Below, piece after piece: positions 8,020 through 13,716 of a stretch of DNA of 13,716 bases. The DNA is taken from contig CANQZT010000022.1 of the NCBI GenBank assembly GCA_947628335.1, positions 1 to 13,716 on the forward strand, read 5' to 3'. The notes beneath the pieces are model-generated. The model worked only from the letters and a program-made list of their open reading frames with translations. It made no database searches and was not told the origin of the DNA. Every line of letters starts with the position of its first letter. Positions within the stretch are counted from its first letter, which is position 1. The position numbers and the translations under genes were made by a program. The stretch is from an uncultured Clostridia bacterium (GTDB taxonomy: Bacteria; Bacillota_A; Clostridia; TANB77; CAG-508).

Positions 8020-9330
8020 ATTTTTTTCTTATTTTTTGTTTTGCGATGCTTACCTTTCTTCTTACCAGAAATCATGTTAAAAATACATTTCAAAATACAA
8101 AGGATAAAAATAATTAAAACAATTTTAAAAATAATAACCCAAATAGAAGTTGCATAAATATCTTGACCAGCAATTAAATTTGTAGTATAGTTAATACCGT
8201 AAAATCGTATAAGAAATTTTTCCAACAACAGTGCCTTTAGCAATAGGTGCTTTCATATCAGTATCAAGTTCAACTTCAGGAAGGAATTCGGTATCATTAT
8301 CAGATTTTTTTATAAGAACTTTAATATTATCATCAAATAGTACATTCAAACTTTTAGAATTATTATCAGCACCATGTGGGCTAATGACCTTATAAACATC
8401 ATCTTTAGAATGTAATGTTTTATAAGCATAGTGATCAAATCCATAATCAAAAAGATTAATACAATCTTTGAATTTATTATTTGTATTAGAATCGTTACTA
8501 GCACCCAAAATAACACAAATTAAATCCATATCATCTTTTCTTGCACCTGCAACAATACAATTTTTAGCAGCATCAGTATAACCAGTCTTAATACCAGTTG
8601 CATATTCATAGTACAAAGAACTATTAGAATTAATTAGTTTATTTGTTGTTGTAAAAGTTCTATCTGTTTTATCATATTTATTAGTAACAGGTAAAGTATA
8701 TTTAACAGTAGATACTAAATTTCTAAAAGTTTCATTTTGCATTGCATATCTTCCCATAAGAGCCAAATCATAAGCAGTAGAATAGTGATCTTCATTATGA
8801 ACCCCATTAGGATTAACAAAATGAGTGTTCAAACATCCAATTTCACTTGCTTTAGTATTCATCATATTTGCAAAGCTCTCAACTGAACCTCCAATATCTT
8901 CAGCAATAACGTTAGCAGCATCATTAGCTGAAGGGATTAAAAGTACATTTAAAAGTTGTTCAATAGTAAGTTCTTCATCAAGTTGTAAATTAGCATTAGT
9001 ATATCCAGAAGGAACAGTAAAAATAGCATTGTAACTAACTTTTGCAACATGAGAAAGTTCACGATTTTCCAAAGCAAGAATTGCAGTCATAATTTTAGTA
9101 GTACTTGCAGGATACATTTTTTCATAAGCATTTTTTTCATAAAGAATTTTTCCACTATTAGCATCCATTAAAAGTGCAACAGGAGCATCAACAGAAACAT
9201 CGATATTAGAAAAGTCATCAGATGTATCAGATAAGCTTGTTTCAGTAGCAAAACAAGTACTAATAGGAAATAAAAGGTTAAAAATTATAAAAATAGAAAA
9301 TATGTTTATAAAAAATTTCTTAAAATCCAT
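7992..9330 (-). CDS. dacF: D-alanyl-D-alanine carboxypeptidase (peptidase S11, DacF/PBP5-like), needs one +1 frameshift at CGG
   Basis: 445 residues if the base complementary to G8199 is skipped; segments 9330-8200 and 8198-7992. A signal peptide (1-29) precedes the S11 domain, whose catalytic motifs are S76-T-T-K79 in YPASTTKIM, S134-A-N136 and K248-T-G250. A PBP5-type C-terminal beta domain spans about 305-395. It trims the terminal D-Ala of peptidoglycan stem peptides outside the cell. The zero frame ends KISYTI-Leu-Arg(CGG)-Tyr-stop; skipping C continues LGINYTTNLIAGQDI, which completes the expected final strands of that domain. A membrane helix and a 20-odd-residue Lys-rich tail follow. 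The ribosome binding site GAGGAG and a promoter (9361-9389) precede it. Family assignment is firm; dacF versus dacA or dacB is not resolved. Confidence 0.9.
8197..8199 (-). other. +1 frameshift site TTA-CGG-T in the carboxypeptidase gene
   Basis: Minus strand ATT TTA CGG TAT TAA. Skipping C gives GGT ATT AAC, which continues the C-terminal domain and membrane anchor for 68 residues. Without it the protein ends two codons later, lacking its anchor. Confidence 0.75.
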
Positions 9331-9360
9331 TTCAAAACTCCTCTAAAATAAATATACATT

Positions 9361-9389
9361 ATATTATCGTAAAAATAAAAAAAAATCAA
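9361..9389 (-). promoter_or_regulatory. Sigma-A promoter of the carboxypeptidase gene
   Basis: Minus strand: -35 TTGATT (9389-9384), 17-nt A/T spacer, -10 TAATAT (9366-9361), about 30 bases before the start codon at 9330. No clear promoter for the divergent 9433 gene was found in the same gap. Confidence 0.65.
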
Positions 9390-9432
9390 TCTATATAAAA
9401 AACTTAAGAAAAATTAAGAAAGGAGAATGACA

Positions 9433-10074
9433 ATGATAAAATTAACTAAAAATCAATTAATTATATTAGTAGTAATAGGAGGATTAATAGTACTAGCAAT
9501 AGGCTATTACATATATAAAACAACAGAAGAAAATAGTTATCAACAAATAGAGGAAATAAGTGAAGAAATAAACACACAAACAGAAACAAATGTGGAAAAC
9601 GAAGTAGAAATTGTAGTTCACATAGCAGGCCAAATAAAAAATCCAGGAATAATAAAAATAGCAGAAGGAGCAAGAATAGCAGACATAATAGAACAAGCAG
9701 GAGGATTAACCCAAGAGGCAGATATAACAGACATAAATTTAGCATACATAGTAGAAGATGGACAAAAAATTATAATTCCATCAATAGAAGAACAAAAAAA
9801 CAAAGAAAAAGAATTGGGCGAAAAAGAAACAGAAATTATACAACAAAGTACAGAAAGTTTAGATACAAAAAGCAGTACAACTATGATAAATATTAACAAA
9901 GCAAATTCAGAAGAATTACAACAACTACAAGGAATTGGGGAATCGACGGCTAACAAAATAATTGAATATAGAAAAGAACATGGAGAATTTAAGCAGATAG
10001 AAGATATTAAAAATGTTTCTGGAATTGGAGAAAATAAGTATGAAAAAATAAAAAACAATATAAAGGTGAAATAA
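9433..10074 (+). CDS. comEA: ComEA-like DNA-binding protein (SLBB plus helix-hairpin-helix)
   Basis: 213 residues from ATG 9433. This start suits the AAAGGAG site (9419-9425), with 7-nt spacing, better than ATG 9427, which leaves only 1 nt. A membrane anchor (about 6-26) precedes an acidic linker. An SLBB domain follows (VVHIAGQIKNPGIIKIAEGA through DGQKIIIPS, about 60-117). A charged linker leads to a C-terminal double helix-hairpin-helix (ININKANSEELQQLQGIGES then NVSGIGENKYEKI). This is the ComEA layout: an outside DNA receptor for natural transformation. The ComEC and ComEB partners are not in the window. No in-frame CGG. Confidence 0.92.
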   Translation: MIKLTKNQLIILVVIGGLIVLAIGYYIYKTTEENSYQQIEEISEEINTQTETNVENEVEIVVHIAGQIKNPGIIKIAEGARIADIIEQAGGLTQEADITDINLAYIVEDGQKIIIPSIEEQKNKEKELGEKETEIIQQSTESLDTKSSTTMININKANSEELQQLQGIGESTANKIIEYRKEHGEFKQIEDIKNVSGIGENKYEKIKNNIKVK

Positions 10075-10146
10075 AAAATTTGTTGTAATATTTATTATAT
10101 CACACTAATTATGTAGATAAACGATAAGAAACATCATTTTATTTTC

Positions 10147-10175
10147 TTGAAAAGGTAAAATAGCTAAAATAAAAT
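10147..10175 (+). promoter_or_regulatory. Sigma-A promoter of the prepilin/FGE gene
   Basis: -35 TTGAAA (10147-10152), 17-nt spacer, -10 TAAAAT (10170-10175). The -10 overlaps the in-frame ATG at 10174, so that ATG cannot be the start of this transcript's protein. This supports ATG 10213. Confidence 0.6.
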
Positions 10176-10212
10176 GAACAAAGAAAATAAAAGCAAGGAG
10201 GAACAAAAGAAA

Positions 10213-11853
10213 ATGGAAGATGTTTCAAAGGAAAAACAAAGAGGTATAACCTTAATAGCGTTGGTAATAACGATAATAGTATTACTAATACTTGCAGGAG
10301 TAACAATTAATTTAACAATAGGAGAAAGAGGAATATTTACGATAGCCCAAAGGGCAGTACAAAACTATACAGAAGCACAAAATAAGGAATTAGCAGGAAT
10401 AGAAAATTTTGACTACGAATTAGATGATACAATAGCAGAAATGAATGGACAAACAGTATTAAATGGAAGTTATAGTGAAAAAAATAAAGTAAATAGCCCC
10501 AATTTATCACATACAGGTTTAACACCAGTAAAGTTTAGTGAAGCAGTAGCAACATCAACATTAGAATATGAAGATATAGTAAAAGATGTAAGTGCTGAAG
10601 AAATACAAAGAGAAGACTGGTATAGTTATGATACAGAAAATAAACAATGGGCAAATGCAAAAAGTGCAGATGGAAGTTTATGGGTATGGATACCAAGATT
10701 TGCATATAAGATAAATTATACAGAACCAGAAGATAAATCAGCAGGAGGAACAATAGATATAGTATTTTTGAAAGGAACGACAGATGAACCAGCAGACGAA
10801 AGCAAAAAAGGAATAACAATAAAAAGAGCACAAGACGAAACTAGAACAGAAAATGACTATATAGTACATCCAGCATTTTGTGATGGAAGTAAAAATGGGT
10901 ATTCAAATGGAGAATGGGATAAAGAGATTTCAGGTTTTTGGATAGCAAAGTTTGAAGCAGGGTGTACTGGTAGTGAAGAAGAAACAAAAGCATCAAGTGT
11001 GAAATACACGAATAATTTAGCAGAACTTGGCGGGAATAACACAAAAAATTACAATGGACCTATAGAAGTTGGAGCTCAAATCAAGTATCCAACATTTAAA
11101 CCACTTAGACCTAGCTATAACTATATCACGATTGGTGACTCATACGAACTATGTAGACATTTAGGAGAATCAGGAAATCCATTTGGTTTTACAAGTAAAG
11201 TAGATTCCCACATGACTAAAAATAGTGAGTGGGGTGCAGTAACCTATTTGACGTGGAGTAACTTTGGTGTAGGTGTTTCAGGGGTGAAGAAAAATGACAT
11301 GGAAAGATGGGGAGCTGACGATGTCTTCTGCATAACGGGTTATGCTGGTTCTGTTAATAATGATTTATATACATTAGATCAACTTTTGAAAGGTGAAACT
11401 GAAGGTGCATGGTTTAAAACTAAAGGGGTAACAGCATCTACTACTAATAACGTATATGGAATTTACGATTTATGTGGTGGAGCTGCAGAATTCACTGCTG
11501 GTGGGTTATTGCGGTGGACAAACTTGGACGGACATGTTTGCTCCTACTTTGAGTCGTAATAGAACCACAACGAAGTACTTCACATGGTATAAAGGTTCGG
11601 ATGCAGATACACTAGTTAACCTATTAGAAAACCATAATATGATTCGGGGATGCTATTAGTGAAGTTGTTTCTGGAACTAGTCCGCTAAATAATTGGGACG
11701 GTTCAACATCTTATTACTTCTGGACGTTTAATTATGGCGCTAGAGGTTCAGTAGCTATCAATGGTGAAGGGACAATGATGTCTGATATACATGGAAAATT
11801 GGGACTCCGGATATCAAACTATATCATTTAGATGTTGCTTGGTTTCATTGTAA
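10213..11853 (+). CDS. Prepilin-like protein with FGE-sulfatase/C-lectin domain, needs three +1 frameshifts at CGG
   Basis: 545 residues read as 10213-11511, 11513-11644, 11646-11807 and 11809-11853, each junction skipping the C of an in-frame CGG. ATG 10213 is chosen because AAGGAGG (10195-10201) lies 11 nt before it and the promoter's -10 overlaps the upstream ATG 10174. The 11-residue leader ends KQRG, followed by ITLIALVITIIVLLILAGV: a type IV prepilin-like signal with Ala in place of the usual Glu5. The FGE-like domain begins near SLWVWIPRFAYKI and includes SGFWIAKFEAG, KNSEWGAVTYLTWS and NNVYGIYDLCGG. Beyond the shifts it ends in the expected MIGDAISEVVSG, FWTFNYGARGSVAI and GYQTISFRCCLVSL. 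Such domains often act as C-lectin-type binding folds rather than enzymes. The three shifts sum to one codon, so the TAA at 11851 is in the starting frame. Confidence 0.85.
11512..11514 (+). other. +1 frameshift site TTG-CGG-T (first of three)
   Basis: GGG TTA TTG CGG TGG. Skipping C11512 gives GGT GGA CAA ACT TGG (GGQTW), then a 44-residue stretch of FGE-like sequence. The unshifted frame runs 15 unrelated codons after CGG to TAA (11557-11559). Confidence 0.75.
11645..11647 (+). other. +1 frameshift site ATT-CGG-G (second of three)
   Basis: In the already shifted frame, ATG ATT CGG GGA TGC TAT TAG. Skipping C11645 gives GGG GAT GCT ATT AGT (GDAIS), matching the Gly-Asp-Ala step usual before the C-terminal lobe of these proteins. 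Confidence 0.75.
11808..11810 (+). other. +1 frameshift site CTC-CGG-A (third of three)
   Basis: In the twice-shifted frame, GGA CTC CGG ATA, with TAG five codons later. Skipping C11808 gives GGA TAT CAA ACT (GYQT) and the terminal ISFRCCLVSL, corresponding to the GYxxxSFRVVL-type end of the family. Confidence 0.75.
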
Positions 11854-11893
11854 TTATCTATAAATAATACATTATATTATAAAGATGAAATAG

Positions 11894-11922
11894 TTGAAAA
11901 CTACGTAAAAATATGATAAACT
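11894..11922 (+). promoter_or_regulatory. Sigma-A promoter of the 11969 gene
   Basis: -35 TTGAAA (11894-11899), 17-nt spacer, -10 TAAACT (11917-11922). It lies 46 bases before ATG 11969. Confidence 0.55.
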
Positions 11923-11968
11923 AATTATGTAACATACAAATTAATTGTTTCATAATAGGAGGAATTGT

Positions 11969-12397
11969 ATGAGGAATGGAGAATGGACATTTAGTGACTA
12001 CACCCGTGGGTATGATGATGGATACCGAGATGGTTGTCAAGAAAAGGAAAGCAATGAAGAAGTAAAAGAAGAAGTAAAAGGAGCTAGATTATTACGGTAT
12101 TATGGCAATGTATTTCTTGATGAGAAGAAAGATGTCTGTACTAATTTAAAAAGGAATACTCTATGCCAAGCCAATATAATGGATCCTTATTTGAAAGAAT
12201 GGGGGTATCCAATGGTTCGTGAATTGATGCAAAAAATTTGTCTGATGAACCAAGACGAGTTTGAAAATTGGTATCATCAAATGTTAGATGGTGGCACATT
12301 AGAGAACTACGATGGTGAAGCACTTGTAGATCCTCCAAAGAGGAAGGCCTTAATGCACTATATAGCATATTGGTATTATTGCTATATAGACGAGTGA
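11969..12397 (+). CDS. Unrecognised 142-residue cytosolic protein
   Basis: I do not recognise this family. ATG 11969 has a strong AGGAGG (11957-11962) at 6 nt. Residues 1-22 are rich in Gly, Tyr and Asp (YTRGYDDGYRDG). An acidic/basic coil follows (about 25-40), then a mostly helical C-terminal part with many aromatic residues (WGYPMVRELM, ENWYHQMLDGG, YIAYWYYCYIDE). No signal peptide or clear membrane segment is seen. Codon 43 is CGG (12095-12097) in the context TTA CGG TAT TA, the same ten bases as the carboxypeptidase shift site. Here, however, the zero frame is the coherent one, and skipping C gives a stop after 17 residues. It looks less AT-rich than most neighbours, so transfer from a standard-decoding host is possible. 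It has its own promoter and a terminator at 12430. Confidence 0.75.
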   Translation: MRNGEWTFSDYTRGYDDGYRDGCQEKESNEEVKEEVKGARLLRYYGNVFLDEKKDVCTNLKRNTLCQANIMDPYLKEWGYPMVRELMQKICLMNQDEFENWYHQMLDGGTLENYDGEALVDPPKRKALMHYIAYWYYCYIDE

Positions 12398-12707
12398 TTC
12401 CTCCGAAAAAAGGCTTTAAATAAGCTTCTAGACGGTTAACAAAGTATATAAAATAATTTGTTAACCGTCTTTATATTTACAAGTATTATATAATACACAA
12501 TAATTTTAATTGATACTTTCTATTATTACATCCACATCTTTAAGAACTTTATATTTAATATAATTGATTTTGCAATATTTTATGCACTCGTCTATTTTTC
12601 ATGTTTCTTGATTTTTTGACCTATAGTGAGGAAGAAATGAATTTCATAAAATTTCTTTTTATTGCTTTTTTCTTGTTAAAGAGTTATTATATATAAGGGG
12701 CGTTTAG
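12398..12707. other. Intergenic stretch with one terminator and no supported gene
   Basis: It holds the terminator at 12430-12478. Beyond that it is AT-rich sequence with a short open stretch on the minus strand (about 12506-12590) too small to call. Nothing else was recognised. Confidence 0.5.
12430..12478 (+). terminator. Rho-independent terminator of the 11969 gene
   Basis: A perfect 14-bp stem (12430-12443 AGACGGTTAACAAA with 12457-12470) with a 13-nt A/T loop, followed by TTATATTT. It begins 33 bases after the stop codon. Confidence 0.85.
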
Positions 12708-12857
12708 ATGCATGTTAGTTTTAGGTTAATGAAAGCATTAAATAAATATTATCAAAATAAATATGGAAAAAATTTTGAAAGACTAGAGACAAACTACGAA
12801 TTAATTTATAAGTTACATTATATACTTTGTATATTTCAATTATTTATGTTCACTGTA
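12708..12857 (+). CDS. N-terminal part of a small membrane protein, or a separate 49-residue protein
   Basis: ATG 12708 follows AAGGGGC (about 12695-12701), a fair ribosome binding site. The 49-residue frame starts with a basic, helical part (KALNKYYQNKYGKNFERLE) and ends in a hydrophobic stretch at TAG 12855-12857. A second, longer frame with membrane segments begins while this one is still open. Together they read like one protein broken by a frame change (-1, or a lost base). There is no CGG at the junction, so this break is not like the six CGG sites. Confidence 0.4.
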
Positions 12858-12883
12858 TAGAAAATGTGTTTGATCTTATTTTT

Positions 12884-13384
12884 ATGTTTGTAATAGAATT
12901 ATTGATATTTTCAATACTAATGCTACACCCAAGTCATGATACGATAGCTGGTATGATTTTACCATCATTAGGAATATTGATAGATATTATAGTTTTTTTG
13001 GCATTGATTACAATAAACAAAAATTTTAAATTAAATATTAATGTGCATTATACAAGTAATTTAATTACTGTTATATTAAACTTAGTAATTAATACTTTTT
13101 TAATAAAAAAGATAAATAAACAAGACAAGTTAATAAAATTATTATTAAAAGTAAGTAATAAATTGCCTATAAATTATGATTATTCTATGGTGTTATTTAA
13201 TGATAATAATGGAAATAATTATTTTATATGTACTGATTTGGACGAAAAATTTAACCTAGGACAATTATATGAGGTAAAATTGAAAAATAAAAAAATAGCA
13301 AGTAAATCAGTTAATATACAAGGAAAGGATTTTTTAGAAATCAAAATTGATGCAAGTTATTTTAAATGCATTGAGCCACTTTAG
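12884..13384 (+). CDS. Unrecognised small membrane protein, probably 5'-disrupted
   Basis: 166 residues from ATG 12884; the frame is open from 12812 after a TAA at 12809. There are three hydrophobic segments (about 1-14, 20-42 and 60-77), then a soluble tail with YDYSMVLFNDNNGNNYFICT and GKDFLEIKIDASYFKCIEPL. No ribosome binding site precedes ATG 12884, which suggests the true N-terminus is the overlapping 12708 frame. No family recognised and no in-frame CGG. A weak hairpin (AGCCA / TGGCT followed by TTTTTG, about 13374-13400) overlaps its end. Confidence 0.45.
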   Translation: MFVIELLIFSILMLHPSHDTIAGMILPSLGILIDIIVFLALITINKNFKLNINVHYTSNLITVILNLVINTFLIKKINKQDKLIKLLLKVSNKLPINYDYSMVLFNDNNGNNYFICTDLDEKFNLGQLYEVKLKNKKIASKSVNIQGKDFLEIKIDASYFKCIEPL

Positions 13385-13519
13385 TATTTTTGGCTTTTTG
13401 TCGTTTATTAGATAAGCATATTTTGCATTTGGTATTAGACATATTCTATCATTTTGTTCTTTAATTCATTCTTTTAATTCTTCAGTTTCATTTCCAAATT
13501 TATAGGAAGATAAATATAT
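13334..13519 (-). pseudogene. Possible gene remnant opposite the right-end gene
   Basis: Minus-strand frame 13519-13469 reads IYLSSYKFGNETEELKE, then TGA (13468-13466), then IKEQNDRICLIPNAKYAY and onwards to TAA at 13336-13334. The residue pattern looks protein-like on both sides of the TGA, but there is no start codon or ribosome binding site, and its end overlaps the 12884 gene antisense. It could be a decayed gene or chance. The rest of 13385-13562 holds nothing else I can support. Confidence 0.2.
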
Positions 13520-13562
13520 TTACAAAAATGAATAAAAGTGTTACAATTAAAATACAATAAGC

Positions 13563-13685
13563 ATATGGGTATTTGAAGTGGAGAAAGTGCTTCCACACAC
13601 CTTAGAGGTCAAAAGAAATGCAGGAAAGGGCACACCTGCCAAATTACCTATGTTAATGAGAAACACTTGCGTAGCAAGTGTTTCT
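13563..13685 (+). ncRNA. Structured-RNA candidate: closing stem around three hairpins, then a 12-bp hairpin
   Basis: Four elements can be paired by eye. A 9-bp closing stem with two G-T wobbles (13563-13571 with 13645-13653) encloses three hairpins: GTGGA/TCCAC (13578-13582 with 13592-13596), ACCT/AGGT (13599-13602 with 13606-13609) and GCAGG/CCTGC (13620-13624 with 13635-13639, loop AAAGGGCACA). A perfect 12-bp hairpin with a GTA loop follows (13659-13670 with 13674-13685). The stretch is clearly richer in GC than its flanks and has no ORF. It does not match a riboswitch or housekeeping RNA I know. A riboswitch or leader for a gene beyond the window, a retron-type RNA or a mobile-element end are all possible. 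The strand is assumed. Confidence 0.4.
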
Positions 13686-13716
13686 ACTGTATACAATAAT
13701 TAATTTAATTGTTCTT

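Noticed and set aside
9461..10058. Long minus-strand open frames opposite comEA
   Set aside because: They are Leu/Phe-rich antisense shadows of A-rich coding sequence, with no ribosome binding sites or family motifs.
10213..11853. Target gene of a diversity-generating retroelement
   Set aside because: FGE/C-lectin C-termini are common variable regions of such systems, but no reverse transcriptase, accessory protein or template repeat of 11650-11853 was found in the window.
12506..12592. Minus-strand open stretch of about 28 codons (reads CIKYCKINYIKYKVLKDVDV)
   Set aside because: Protein-like, but no start codon or ribosome binding site and too short to support as a gene or a transposase remnant.
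13466..13468. TGA read as tryptophan in the right-end remnant
   Set aside because: Trp would fit the local pattern, but the 238 and 11969 genes end naturally in TGA, so a general TGA reassignment is not supported.
13578..13639. Known riboswitch, SRP RNA or retron RNA
   Set aside because: The conserved cores I know (c-di-GMP, purine, TPP, SAM, THF, ZTP, T-box, SRP GGAA loop) are absent. No reverse transcriptase is visible, so it was left as an unassigned candidate.

Overview
This is an AT-rich window, most likely from an uncultured gut-type clostridium (Bacillota, class Clostridia). Strong AGGAGG-type ribosome binding sites, consensus sigma-A promoters, AGA-dominated arginine codons, and the gene set point that way: a sporulation-type D-Ala-D-Ala carboxypeptidase, a ComEA-like protein, and a prepilin/FGE-sulfatase fusion. 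No tRNA, rRNA, CRISPR array, transposase or integrase was seen. The taxonomic placement is inference.

Layout. 1-237 is a non-coding leader with two clean hairpins. 238-1290 (+) is a MmcQ/YjbR protein fused to an EVE-like domain. 1425-3127 (-) is a two-gene unit: a membrane-anchored beta-rich protein, then a Gpi18/PIG-V-like glycosyltransferase. A divergent promoter pair (3196-3301) separates it from a secreted LysM protein (3428-3940, +). A bidirectional terminator hairpin (3955-3989) separates that from a convergent CapA-family protein (4003-5263, -). Next come a GT-C-like multispan membrane protein (5460-6983, +), a CorA-type transporter (7020-7970, +), a convergent D-Ala-D-Ala carboxypeptidase (7992-9330, -), a divergent ComEA-like protein (9433-10074, +), a prepilin-like protein with an FGE-sulfatase/C-lectin domain (10213-11853, +), and an unrecognised 142-residue protein (11969-12397, +). 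The right end holds a frame-disrupted small membrane protein (12708-13384, +), a possible gene remnant, and a structured-RNA candidate (13563-13685). Most genes concern the cell surface: wall trimming, wall binding, surface glycans and pilin-like proteins.

Main observation. Four genes (glycosyltransferase, capA, dacF-like, FGE pilin) look frameshifted, with six breaks in total. Every break lies at an in-frame CGG codon, and every break is repaired by skipping the C, so that reading resumes at the GGN glycine codon inside CGGN. In several cases that Gly falls on a family-conserved position, and the downstream frame stays open and homologous to its end. The FGE gene has three such sites, which sum to one codon and return it to its starting frame. 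In my scan, the glycosyltransferase partner gene and the intact MmcQ/EVE, GT-C, CorA and ComEA genes have no in-frame CGG. Two genes (the LysM protein and the 11969 gene) have one CGG each that must be read as a normal triplet. The best biological explanation is +1 frameshifting, or four-base decoding, at a starved or unassigned CGG codon. A systematic assembly error (an extra C before GG) must be excluded first.
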